From the NCBI GenBank assembly GCA_030428695.1, contig JAUIEM010000390.1:1-9483 (forward strand): a stretch of DNA of 9,483 nucleotides. The letters are read 5' to 3'. Under the pieces are notes generated by a model, which was not told the origin of the DNA, did not search any database, and saw only the letters and a program-made list of their open reading frames with translations. Of the stretch, positions 1 to 7,079 are shown piece by piece; position 1 is the first letter of the stretch, and each line of letters starts with the position of its first letter. Source of the stretch: a bacterium (GTDB taxonomy: Bacteria; Planctomycetota; J058; JAJDCP01). Position numbers and translations under genes: made by a program.

Positions 1-569
1 TGAACGAGCCGGTCAAGATCGGCGGCAAAGAGGCCAAGCTCGGCGAGTGGCTGAAGGAAAAGAACGTCGGCGCCATCGAGATCCCCGACCTCAAGATCAC
101 CGTCCGCAAGGAAGACCAGCTCTTCAGCGACAAGAGCGCCGCGATCGTGATCAAGGACGCCCTGGTCCAGGCCGTCCTCGAGGTCGCCGGCATCGAGAAG
201 AACAAGAAGGACGACGACAAGGCCGACTGGTACCTCGAGTTCAACGGCAAGGTCCAGGTCACCGAGCGCAAGTCCGCCCTGAAGATCGACGCGAAGAAGA
301 AGGAGTGCATCCTCGACCAGGCGATGAACGTCAACGTCGACTTCCAGGGCTTCGAGAAGGTGCGGATCAAGTTCGAGCCGGCCGGCATCTTCACCGTCGA
401 CAAGGCCGACATCGACAAGCCCGGCCCCGTGCAGATCAAGGCGGTCAAGCCCGGCACGACGAAGATGACCGCCGAGGGCATCTTCGCGGGCGCCGTCGAC
501 AAGCAGGAGTCCGTCGACCTCAACGTCAAGCAGCTCGTCCTCAAGATCGAGGGCTTCGGCTACCAATAA
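1..569 (+). CDS. 3' part of a lysine-rich protein of unknown function with a probable Ig-like C-terminal domain
   Basis: The reading frame is open from the window edge (first full codon at position 3) to TAA at 567-569, giving 188 visible residues. The first two bases are TG, so the preceding codon could be ATG or GTG, and the true start may lie one base outside the window or further upstream. I do not recognise the family. The visible part is rich in Lys, Asp and Glu. Its last 90 or so residues alternate short hydrophobic strands with a PGTTKMTA turn and end in LVLKIEGFGY, the pattern of an Ig-like beta-sandwich (inference). Codon use is extremely biased: every Ile is ATC and nearly every Lys is AAG, which suggests high expression. 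No membrane segment is visible, and a signal peptide could only lie outside the window. The next gene starts 81 bp downstream in the same direction. The ATG at 147 is internal and in frame, so it should not be taken as the start. Confidence 0.85.
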   Translation, partial: NEPVKIGGKEAKLGEWLKEKNVGAIEIPDLKITVRKEDQLFSDKSAAIVIKDALVQAVLEVAGIEKNKKDDDKADWYLEFNGKVQVTERKSALKIDAKKKECILDQAMNVNVDFQGFEKVRIKFEPAGIFTVDKADIDKPGPVQIKAVKPGTTKMTAEGIFAGAVDKQESVDLNVKQLVLKIEGFGYQ

Positions 570-582
570 CCCTCCTCGGATA

Positions 583-610
583 GACGCCGCTTGACAACAC
601 GGGCGGCGTC
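583..610. repeat. Inverted repeat, 8-bp arms, 12-nt loop
   Basis: GACGCCGC at 583-590 and GCGGCGTC at 603-610 are perfect reverse complements separated by 12 nt. It begins 13 bp after the stop of the lysine-rich gene, where a terminator is expected. However, no T-run follows (the next bases are GCCAACC), so it is not a classical intrinsic terminator. It could be a factor-assisted terminator, an mRNA 3'-end stabiliser or an operator. Its loop contains the TTGACA of the candidate promoter listed next. Confidence 0.5.
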
Positions 611-619
611 GCCAACCAT
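591..619 (+). promoter_or_regulatory. Candidate sigma70-type promoter for the zinc-ribbon gene
   Basis: A perfect -35 hexamer TTGACA lies at 591-596. Seventeen bases later comes AACCAT (614-619), a poor -10 match (3 of 6). The predicted transcript start near 626 would leave a leader of about 25 nt before the GTG start at 651. The perfect -35 in otherwise GC-rich sequence and the correct spacing argue for it; the weak -10 argues against. Confidence 0.35.
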
Positions 620-650
620 GTCTGCCTGAACTCCCGCAAGGCGGATTTCC

Positions 651-977
651 GTGACTGAGTCGAGTGACGTCCCCACGCTGATCGCGGTCTTCATCGACCA
701 CAGCATCCGCTACGGGTACACCAATCCCGAGGCGATCTCCGACATCTTCGAGACCTGCAAGGCGATCGACAAGAAGGTCGACTGGCGCATCTTCGCCCAG
801 CTCGCCGACATGCGGCCGCAGCACGTCGCGCAGGTGCAGAAGGCGATCTCGAAGGAGTTCTCGGTCTGCCGCAAGTGCGACGGGCTGCGCCGCCGCAAGG
901 CCCCCGGCGTGCGGATGAAGACCCCCTGTCCGGTGTGTCACCCCGAGCATCAGGGGGAGCAGTCCGCCGAGGGCTGA
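651..977 (+). CDS. Small protein with C-terminal four-cysteine zinc ribbon, function unknown
   Basis: This is a 108-residue protein starting at GTG 651, with a purine-rich AAGGCGG (638-644) six bases upstream as ribosome-binding site. The only nearby ATG (618-620) is in frame but is closed by a stop after three codons. Residues 1-70 are predicted to be mostly helical and include the segment VDWRIFAQLADMRPQHV. Residues 73-96 hold Cys73-x2-Cys76 and Cys93-x2-Cys96, a typical zinc-ribbon or treble-clef-like knuckle pair separated by a basic loop (LRRRKAPGVRMK). There is no signal peptide or membrane segment, so it is presumably cytosolic. The basic loop between the knuckles would suit nucleic-acid or protein binding, but that is inference. 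I do not recognise the family. Its stop is only 2 bp from the stop of the convergent hydrolase gene, so the two transcripts must overlap. Confidence 0.8.
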   Translation: MTESSDVPTLIAVFIDHSIRYGYTNPEAISDIFETCKAIDKKVDWRIFAQLADMRPQHVAQVQKAISKEFSVCRKCDGLRRRKAPGVRMKTPCPVCHPEHQGEQSAEG

Positions 978-979
978 CC

Positions 980-1969
980 TCAGGCCGCGAGGCGGCGCGC
1001 CGCCTCGACCACCCTCCAGTCCATCCAGCGCCAGTCCGGGTCGCCGGCCGGGCCCCGGCCGAGGAAGCCGAGATGGCCTCCGCCGCGGGTCATCACGACG
1101 GTCGTGCAGGCGCTCATCGGGCAGCGGTGGAAGGGCTCGGCCGGGATGATCGGGTCGTCGTCGGCGGCGATGATCACGGTCGTCCGGGCGATCCGATGCA
1201 GCAGGTGGGCCGCGCTGTTCTCGCGGTAGTAGTCCGCGGCGCAGGCGTAGCCGAGGAAGGGCGCGGTGATCGTCTCGTCGAAGTCGTTGAGGGTGCGCGG
1301 CGCGACCCCGCCGAGGGGCAGCTCCGCCGCGCGGGGGATCAGCCCCTTGAGCGCGTTGAACTGGTCCAACAGCACGCGGACCAGGAAGCGGTCGTAGAAG
1401 CGCCGGTGCGGCTGGCCGATCAGCCCCGCGCTGGCGGCGAGGTCGATCGGTGGACAGAAGACCAGCGTCAGCGCGAGGTTCCGCGGCAGGTCGGGACCGC
1501 GCTCGCCGAGCATGCGCAGGCAGATCGCCCCGCCGAGGGAGAAGCCGCCCAGCAGCACCTTCGAGCCCGGGCACATGCGCTCGATCTGCTCGAGAGCGAA
1601 CACGACGTCCTCGCTCCGGCCGGCGTGGTAGGGCTCCTGGCAGAGGAAGCGGGCGGAGCCGGCGCAGCGCAGGTCGGCGCGGAAGCAGCGCACGCCGTCC
1701 CGGGCGAGCTTGCGGCTGATGCGCTCGAGGTACGAGCTGCTCGCGTCGCCGCCGAGCCCGTGGATCAACAGCGCGACCGCGTCGCCCTTGCGCCAGGAGG
1801 CCGGGCACTCGTCGTGGAGCACGATCGCGTCGCCGTCCGGCAGGTCGAGGCGGTGACCGATGGTGTCGAGGATCACGGGCAGCGACATCACGCCCGCCAG
1901 GGTCTGGGCGTGGCCGCTGCGCAGGAGCGGATGGGGACGGAAGAAGGTCGTCGGTCGCCAGCGTCGCAT
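980..1969 (-). CDS. YheT-family alpha/beta hydrolase
   Basis: This is a 329-residue hydrolase of the YheT group (AB_hydrolase_4, COG0429), whose members are predicted carboxyl-ester hydrolases of unsettled substrate. Numbered from the ATG at 1969, the family landmarks come in order. An N-terminal HPLLRSGHAQT is followed by LPDGD, then the oxyanion-region HGLGG at 70-74. YHAGRSED comes next, then the nucleophile elbow GGFSLGG with Ser144. FDETITAPFLGY and ADYY follow. The acid residue lies in ADDDP (271-272), and the catalytic His299 in GGGHLGF. Length matches the family. The frame stays open upstream to a TTG at 2026, but I choose ATG 1969: the family N-terminus starts just after it, and the TTG falls on the -35 element of the best promoter candidate. 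No strong Shine-Dalgarno precedes either start. There is no signal peptide, so it is probably cytosolic. It is divergent from the SUKH-HEAT gene and convergent with the zinc-ribbon gene. Confidence 0.93.
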   Translation of the reverse strand: MRRWRPTTFFRPHPLLRSGHAQTLAGVMSLPVILDTIGHRLDLPDGDAIVLHDECPASWRKGDAVALLIHGLGGDASSSYLERISRKLARDGVRCFRADLRCAGSARFLCQEPYHAGRSEDVVFALEQIERMCPGSKVLLGGFSLGGAICLRMLGERGPDLPRNLALTLVFCPPIDLAASAGLIGQPHRRFYDRFLVRVLLDQFNALKGLIPRAAELPLGGVAPRTLNDFDETITAPFLGYACAADYYRENSAAHLLHRIARTTVIIAADDDPIIPAEPFHRCPMSACTTVVMTRGGGHLGFLGRGPAGDPDWRWMDWRVVEAARRLAA

Positions 1970-1998
1970 GTCCGCACCGGGGCGCGTGGGGAGCGGCC

Positions 1999-2026
1999 AG
2001 TGTAGGCATCGGAGGGAGCAAAGCAA
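1999..2026 (-). promoter_or_regulatory. Candidate promoter for the YheT-family hydrolase
   Basis: Read on the minus strand, TTGCTT (2026-2021) and TACACT (2004-1999) are 16 bp apart, with 3 of 6 and 4 of 6 matches to the sigma70 hexamers. They sit beside the only visibly AT-richer patch of the divergent gap (about 2017-2041). The predicted transcript start near 1992 leaves about 23 nt to the ATG at 1969. The matches are modest, so this is tentative. Confidence 0.3.
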
Positions 2027-2127
2027 GTAGGATGTATGAAAAGCGGCGCTGGGGATCGCGAGGTGCGGCAGCCGCCCCGCCGTTGTGGTAGGTTTGGGCC
2101 CTGATCTCGTGCCTGTGGCTCACTTTC

Positions 2128-2132
2128 GGGAG
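2128..2132 (+). promoter_or_regulatory. Ribosome-binding site GGGAG, decides the start at 2139
   Basis: GGGAG lies 6 nt upstream of the ATG at 2139. An in-frame GTG at 2085 would add 18 residues but has no purine-rich site before it and lies in likely promoter sequence, so 2139 is the better start. Confidence 0.65.
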
Positions 2133-2138
2133 TATCCG

Positions 2139-3446
2139 ATGTCCCATCCCGCCCTGGAACGCCACCGCGCGCTCGTCGCCGCCTGGTTCCCGCAGAAGAA
2201 CGGCGCCGACGGCCTCGCGGACGACCTCCTCGACAGCTGCGAGAGCCGGCTCGGCCGCGCCCTGCCGCCGGTGCTGCGCGCCTGGTGGAGCGAGCTCGGG
2301 CGGCGCCCGGAGGTGACCGGGCACGCGGCCAGCGACGTGGGCCCGGTGCCTCCCTGGGAGCTCGAGGCCGACAAACGCATCGTGATCTACCGCGAGCACC
2401 AGGGCCTCGTGTCCTGGGCGATCCGCGCGCGCGACCTCGACGCCGACGATCCCCCCGTGCAGGTCGACGCCTTCGAGGGCTTCGTCGCCGAGCACCCGAG
2501 CTACGCCGGCACCTGGCGCCGTCAGCACCGGCGGCTCAGCGACTTCCTCCTCAGCGTCCTGATCCACCTGCGCTGTAGCGCCGGAGACGCGACCGGTACG
2601 GTCCTGGTCCGCTGCGCCGAGGACGTCGATGCGAAGGCCGTCTCCCGCGGCCTCGGACGCCCGGCCGTCGAACCGTGGAACTGGCTCGCCTTCGAGACCC
2701 GCTTCTACGCGCGGGAGGAAGTCCTGGCCAGCTACGATACCGGCGCCGGCGAGCTTCGGATCGCCGCGCGCGGGCCGGCCGCCCTCGCGGAGCTCGAGGC
2801 GGCGCTGCCGGGGGTCGTGTGGGAAGAGGTCGAGCCGGAGCCCGCGGCCCCCGACGACCCCGAGCAGGTCGCGCGCAAGGTGCAGAAGCGCGCCCAGGAG
2901 CGTGAGGACAGACTCGCCAACCTGCCGGACCTGAAGGCCCTGGGCGTCTCGACACGCGGCCTGGACAAGGGGGAGATCCTGGCGATCCGATTCCTGCTCA
3001 GCCCCGACCCCGTCGGCTTCCGCCGTGGGTTCATGACGCTCCGCGACTGCGAGCGGCTGCCCCCGCAAGCGGTCGAGCGGCTCGCCGAGCTCGCCGCGGG
3101 GGACGACGCGGAGCTGGCCTACGACGCGCTCGCCGTGCTCGCGGATCTTCCCCGTCCCCAGCTCGAGGCCGTCGACGGCCAGCTCGCCGCCGCGGCCCGG
3201 AGCCCGGTCGGGAAGGTGCGCCAGCTCGCCGTCCGGGGCCTGGGCCGCCTCGCAACGGGCGCCTCCCGCGCCGCCTTGATCCGCGCGCTGCTCGAGGACG
3301 ACGCCCGCATGGTGCGCGGCGAGGCGGCCCGGTCCTTGACGGGCGTCGACGACGCCGACGCGACGGCGGCCCTCGAGAAGGCTGCGGCACACGACCCGGA
3401 AGGCTACGTGCGCGTGATGGCGCGCGAGGCGCTCGACGCGGGCTGA
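2139..3446 (+). CDS. SMI1/KNR4 (SUKH)-like domain protein with C-terminal HEAT-like repeats
   Basis: This is a 435-residue protein with no signal peptide or membrane segment. Residues of about 8-145 read like a SMI1/KNR4 (SUKH) domain: an N-terminal helix ending in a Leu-Pro (42-43) followed by LRAWWSELG, a REHQG...W core (85-93), the DDPPVQV element (103-109), and a closing LSDFLLSVLI helix (133-142). SUKH domains are protein-binding modules, common as immunity proteins against polymorphic toxins, but no toxin gene is in this window. Residues of about 185-230 carry a small alpha/beta extension often seen after such domains. Residues 240-290 are charged and probably form a coiled or linker helix. 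Residues of about 309-435 are paired Ala/Leu-rich helices with VRQLAVRGLGRLA and VRGEAARSL motifs, typical of HEAT or PBS-lyase-like repeats. I infer a two-ended binding protein. The SUKH call is by pattern and is less certain than the HEAT call. The WD40-LRR gene follows 69 bp downstream. Confidence 0.85.
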   Translation: MSHPALERHRALVAAWFPQKNGADGLADDLLDSCESRLGRALPPVLRAWWSELGRRPEVTGHAASDVGPVPPWELEADKRIVIYREHQGLVSWAIRARDLDADDPPVQVDAFEGFVAEHPSYAGTWRRQHRRLSDFLLSVLIHLRCSAGDATGTVLVRCAEDVDAKAVSRGLGRPAVEPWNWLAFETRFYAREEVLASYDTGAGELRIAARGPAALAELEAALPGVVWEEVEPEPAAPDDPEQVARKVQKRAQEREDRLANLPDLKALGVSTRGLDKGEILAIRFLLSPDPVGFRRGFMTLRDCERLPPQAVERLAELAAGDDAELAYDALAVLADLPRPQLEAVDGQLAAAARSPVGKVRQLAVRGLGRLATGASRAALIRALLEDDARMVRGEAARSLTGVDDADATAALEKAAAHDPEGYVRVMAREALDAG

Positions 3447-3457
3447 GCACGGTTCCG

Positions 3458-3486
3458 TTGGTCCGAGCGGGCCGCTCCGGTATAGT
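3458..3486 (+). promoter_or_regulatory. Candidate sigma70-type promoter for the WD40-LRR gene
   Basis: TTGGTC (3458-3463; 3 of 6 matches) and TATAGT (3481-3486; 5 of 6 matches) are separated by exactly 17 bp. The transcript would start near 3493, with a leader of about 23 nt before the ATG at 3516. The good -10, rare in such GC-rich DNA, suggests that this gene can be transcribed apart from the SUKH-HEAT gene that ends at 3446. Confidence 0.5.
3465..3477. repeat. 13-bp palindrome inside the promoter spacer
   Basis: GAGCGG (3465-3470) and CCGCTC (3472-3477) are perfect reverse complements around a single G. The palindrome sits entirely between the candidate -35 and -10 hexamers, which would be a suitable place for an operator. 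Six-base GC-rich arms can arise by chance in this composition, and no T-run follows, so a terminator reading is weak. Confidence 0.35.
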
Positions 3487-3515
3487 GCCCCCCATCTCGC
3501 ACTGGAGACCCCTCG

Positions 3516-6500
3516 ATGTCCTCCCCGCTCCCCCTTGGTGTGCTCGGCCGGCTCGGCCGCGACGCCGTCACCAACGACGTGCCCCTCACCGCCCTCGGAC
3601 GCGCCCCGCATGGGGTGCTGTGTGGGGACGCGAAGGGCCGGCTGTGGCTGTGGACGGTCGACGCCGGCTTCGCTGTGCGGATGCTCGAAGGCGACGGCGC
3701 CCCGCTGGTCGCGGTCGCCTCGCTCGACTGGCGCGCGCTCTCCATCGACGCCCAGGGGCGCCTGGCGCAGTGGCACCTCGAGCAGGGGAAGATCCTGCGC
3801 CGCGTCGAGGTCGACGCCGGGACGCGGCCGCTGCTCGCCACCGACCGCGAGGGAGCGCACATCGCGCGGGCCGCCAGCGACGGCCCGATCGTCGAGCACG
3901 CGAGCAAGGACCTCCGTGAGCTGCGCCGCTTCGGGGAAGGGGCGAGCGCGCTGTGCTGGACGGACGACGGCGAGCTGCTCGCCGCGCACGGCGAGGTGCT
4001 CTGTGGCTACCGCGACGGCGCCGTGTTCCACCGGACGGTCCTGCCCGCTCCGATCACCAGCCTCGGCGTCAAGGACTTCGGGCGGATGCTCGTCGCCGGG
4101 CTCGCGGACGGCTCCGTCGCGGTGCTGCGACCGCCGACGAAGACCAAGCGGCCGCCGAAGAAGCCCAAGGCCTGCAAGACGGTCGACCACTACCCCGGCG
4201 AGCACGGCGCGCTGCTCGCGGTCGGCTTCCTCTCCGTCGACGCCAAGGACGTCGTCAGCCTCAGCGCCGACGGCACCTACCGCTGCATCCGCCGCCGCGA
4301 CGGGAAGACGACGAACACCGCCCGCTGCCCGCGCACGCCCGCGCTCGCCCACTTCGGCGGCGCCCTCGCCCTGGCCGTCGACGCGGGCGTCCCCTACGAC
4401 CTCGACGGGCCCTTCCGGACCTGGGCAGAGGCCGGCGAGCCCCTGGCCTGCGACCCGGAGTCCGAGCGCTGGGCGGCGACGGGCCATGCCAACGCGGCGC
4501 TGCTCTGCGCGCCGGACGGGACGGCGCTCGCCTCCTCGCCGCCGCGCTGGCCGGGCCAGGTGCGCGACCTGGTGTGGCGGGACGGCGCGGTGCTCCAGCT
4601 GCTCAGCGAGAGCCCGGACGGCCTGCTCGAGATCACCCCGCAGGACGTCGAGCCCTTCGAACACGACGCGGACAGCCTCCGGCTGACCCAGGAGGTGCTC
4701 GACAAGCTGAGCGGCATGGACGCCCTCGACCGGGACACCGCCCGCAGCCGCGGCCACCGGCTCGTGCTCTGGCGCTGGGAGCCCGCCGCTGAGGGGCCCG
4801 GCACGCGGCTGTTCGACCTGGCCCTCGACACGGCCCTGGAGGCCGCCTGCTTCGAGGGCAACGAGGCCGCCTGGTACGCCTGCGGACGGCGGCTCGCGCG
4901 GGTCGGTCTGGAGGGCGAGGAGAGCGTCGCGTTCGAAGCCGGGGAGCCGGTCGCCGCGTTGCAGGCCGCGCCCGGTGGGCGCTTCGTCGCGGCCCTGACC
5001 GGAGAGGACGGCAGCCTCGCGCTGTTCCGCGCCGACGGCCGCCTCGTCGACCTGCCCGAGACCATCGCGGTGAGCGGTCCGCTGCGCTTCTCCCCCGACG
5101 GCAGGCAGCTCCTGGCCTGTGGCGAGGATGGGGGGCGCCTCGTGTTGTGCGGCACGGGGGATGTCGTGCGCCTGCCGCTCGGCCCCGGTCCCGCCGACTT
5201 CGCCGCCTGGGCCCCCGACGGGCGGTCGCTGTGGGTGGCGGGAGCGGGGCTCCTGCGGCGCCTCGCCCTGCCGGCGCGGCGCGTCGTCGAGGCGCTGCCC
5301 TACCGCCTCGACGAGCGCAACGCCAGCTGGAGCGGAGCGCTCGCTCTGGGGCAGGGGCGGGCCACCCTGGTCTCCGAGGACGAGAGCTGGATGTTCGACC
5401 TCGGGGCCGCGCGCCGGCTGCCCGCCCCGTTCGGCGGCGATGCCCCGGCGGACGCCGCAGCCTTCCCGGTCGTGGCCGCCGACCCCCTCGCGGCGGAGCA
5501 GCGCACGCTGGCGGACTTCCTCGCGAGCGGTGCGAAGAGCCTGCCCGCGACGGTCGAGCGCAGCCCGGCCCTGCTCGCCGCTGCCGCCCTGCGTCTGCTC
5601 GCGAGCCGCTGGTGCCCGTGGGGGGCGCGCTTCGCCGTTGCGGAGAGTGGACGCCTCGAGAAGCTGCTGCGATCCCTGGCCAAGCTCCCGCTGGTGCCGG
5701 AGGGCGCGGCCGCGGAGGCGCTCGCGGCCTGCTACGCGCTCAACCCCAACCGGTTCACCGAGACGGCGGACAAGGACGCCCTCGGCGGTCTGCTGCGGAA
5801 GCCGCTCGCCCAGGCCCTGCGCGCCGCGGGAGGCGGGGCCCTGGAGGTGTGGCTGCAGGGCCGCATCGCGCCGGCGAAGACCCGGCCGCGCAAGCCGGCG
5901 AAGAAGAAGCCGAAGGCCGCCCCGCCGCCGGGTCTGGAGCAGGCGCTGGAGCGGGTCGCCGCCTTGCTCTGCGACGACTACGTCAGGTCGTGGGTCGACC
6001 CCGCGGCGGTCGTTCCCCGGCTGCCGCGGGACGAGCCGCAGTCGCTGGTGGTGCGCTCGCTCGACGGGGTCGAGCTCGGCACGGTCCGGCGCCTGACCCT
6101 GGATGTCCTGTACAGCAGCTCCGGCGGCTACGCCCCGCGACACCTGGCGCGCGGGCCCGCGCCGAGCCTCGACCTCACGCCGCTGGCCGGCGCCCCGGCC
6201 CTCGAGGAGCTCGTCGTGCACAGCCGGCACGCCCGGCTCCACGGTGTGGCCGCGCTGGCAGAGCTGCCGGCGCTGCGCATCCTCGACCTCAGCCACAGCC
6301 AGGTCGAGGATCCCGCGGACTTCGTCGCCCACTGTCCCCGCGGCATCGCCGCCCTCAGCCTGCCCGAAGGGCTCGGCGCCAAGCATCTCAAGAAGCTCTT
6401 TCCGGCGCTCGCGGCGCTGCGCTTCCTGCGGCCGAACAAGCTGTCCGCCAGGGCCCTGCTCAGCCTCGCCCCGCTGGCCGGACTCGAGGGCCTCGACCTG

Positions 6501-6965
6501 ACCGCCGCCGAGGGCAACCGGCGCGCGACGCTTCCGCCGCTGCCTGCGCTGCGGGTGTTGGCGACCAAGGTCGGCAAGCGCACCCAGGACCTCGCCGACA
6601 CGGTCGCGAACACGCCCCGCCTCGAGAGGCTGGACCTCGAGCGCGCGAGCCTCGACGACCTGTCCTTCGTGCGCGGCTGGCGAGACCTCAAGGCCCTCAA
6701 CCTCGGCGCGACCGAGAAGCTCAAGGACCTTTCCCCGCTCGCGGCCCTGCAGGCTCTCGAGCGCCTCGACCTGTCGATGAGCTACTACACCCGCGATCTC
6801 TCGCCGCTCGCCGCGTGCGCGAGCCTGCGGGAGGTCTCGCTGCGCGGCAGCGGCGCCTGGCACCTCGAGGCGCTCGCCGCGTGTCCGCGGCTCGAGCGGA
6901 TCCTGACCGGGACGAAGGAGCTGAAGATCCGCAAAGGCAAGGGCGTGTGCCTCCCGATGTTCTGA
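3516..6965 (+). CDS. Large WD40-like beta-propeller and leucine-rich-repeat fusion protein
   Basis: This is a 1149-residue protein with start ATG 3516, GGAG at 3504-3507 and 8 nt spacing. Residues of about 25-260 form degenerate WD40-like blades (GRLWLWTV at 41-48, GRLAQWHLE at 81-89, a VAGLADGSVAVL blade near 193-204). Residues of about 290-640 look like further blades, including the clear FSPDGRQLLACGEDG (525-539) and WAPDGRSLWVAG (565-576). Residues 655-830 are helical and Ala/Leu-rich. Residues of about 860-1135 are leucine-rich repeats (LRILDLSHSQV, LEGLDLTAAEG, LERLDLERASL, LKALNLGATEKL, LERLDLSMSYY, LREVSLRGSG). Two Lys/Pro-rich stretches stand out: 208-221 in a propeller loop and 788-805 as a linker. 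There is no signal peptide, membrane segment, kinase or NTPase motif, so it is probably a cytosolic scaffold or sensor. Blade boundaries are approximate because the repeats are degenerate. It follows the SUKH-HEAT gene by 69 bp; a working partnership is inference. Confidence 0.9.
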   Translation: MSSPLPLGVLGRLGRDAVTNDVPLTALGRAPHGVLCGDAKGRLWLWTVDAGFAVRMLEGDGAPLVAVASLDWRALSIDAQGRLAQWHLEQGKILRRVEVDAGTRPLLATDREGAHIARAASDGPIVEHASKDLRELRRFGEGASALCWTDDGELLAAHGEVLCGYRDGAVFHRTVLPAPITSLGVKDFGRMLVAGLADGSVAVLRPPTKTKRPPKKPKACKTVDHYPGEHGALLAVGFLSVDAKDVVSLSADGTYRCIRRRDGKTTNTARCPRTPALAHFGGALALAVDAGVPYDLDGPFRTWAEAGEPLACDPESERWAATGHANAALLCAPDGTALASSPPRWPGQVRDLVWRDGAVLQLLSESPDGLLEITPQDVEPFEHDADSLRLTQEVLDKLSGMDALDRDTARSRGHRLVLWRWEPAAEGPGTRLFDLALDTALEAACFEGNEAAWYACGRRLARVGLEGEESVAFEAGEPVAALQAAPGGRFVAALTGEDGSLALFRADGRLVDLPETIAVSGPLRFSPDGRQLLACGEDGGRLVLCGTGDVVRLPLGPGPADFAAWAPDGRSLWVAGAGLLRRLALPARRVVEALPYRLDERNASWSGALALGQGRATLVSEDESWMFDLGAARRLPAPFGGDAPADAAAFPVVAADPLAAEQRTLADFLASGAKSLPATVERSPALLAAAALRLLASRWCPWGARFAVAESGRLEKLLRSLAKLPLVPEGAAAEALAACYALNPNRFTETADKDALGGLLRKPLAQALRAAGGGALEVWLQGRIAPAKTRPRKPAKKKPKAAPPPGLEQALERVAALLCDDYVRSWVDPAAVVPRLPRDEPQSLVVRSLDGVELGTVRRLTLDVLYSSSGGYAPRHLARGPAPSLDLTPLAGAPALEELVVHSRHARLHGVAALAELPALRILDLSHSQVEDPADFVAHCPRGIAALSLPEGLGAKHLKKLFPALAALRFLRPNKLSARALLSLAPLAGLEGLDLTAAEGNRRATLPPLPALRVLATKVGKRTQDLADTVANTPRLERLDLERASLDDLSFVRGWRDLKALNLGATEKLKDLSPLAALQALERLDLSMSYYTRDLSPLAACASLREVSLRGSGAWHLEALAACPRLERILTGTKELKIRKGKGVCLPMF

Positions 6966-7069
6966 GCCGGGCATGGCCGCCCCGCCGCCGGACAGAACGT
7001 CTCCCGGGCTTCCGAACCGACGGGTAGGCAGCGCCCCCTCGACTTCCTACGATGCCTCCGACACCGAAG

Positions 7070-7075
7070 AGGAGG
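7070..7075 (+). promoter_or_regulatory. Consensus ribosome-binding site AGGAGG of the recQ-family gene
   Basis: AGGAGG lies four bases before the ATG at 7080. It is the strongest Shine-Dalgarno in the window, with slightly short spacing, and it fixes the start. A TACGAT at 7048-7053 could be a -10 element, but no acceptable -35 lies 16-18 bp upstream, so I make no promoter call. Confidence 0.75.
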
Positions 7076-7079
7076 CCCC

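Noticed and set aside
875..2005. A 376-codon plus-strand open frame opposite the hydrolase gene
   Set aside because: The minus strand carries a full set of YheT-family motifs with its catalytic triad. The plus-strand frame is a compositional shadow.
2086..2094. TGG-TAGGTT as an extended -10 promoter for the SUKH-HEAT gene
   Set aside because: Only three of six -10 positions match and there is no -35-like hexamer at proper spacing. A real promoter must exist in 2027-2138, but I cannot place it.
5147..7027. A 626-codon plus-strand open frame in another frame over the WD40-LRR gene
   Set aside because: It is Arg/Ala/Pro/Gly-rich with no recognisable domain, while the overlapping frame has clear WD40 and LRR repeats, a ribosome-binding site and a promoter candidate.
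6966..7079. A possible terminator hairpin (GGGC...GCCC) just after the WD40-LRR gene
   Set aside because: The stem is only about four to five pairs with a mismatch beyond and has no T-run. It is not distinguishable from chance in this GC content.
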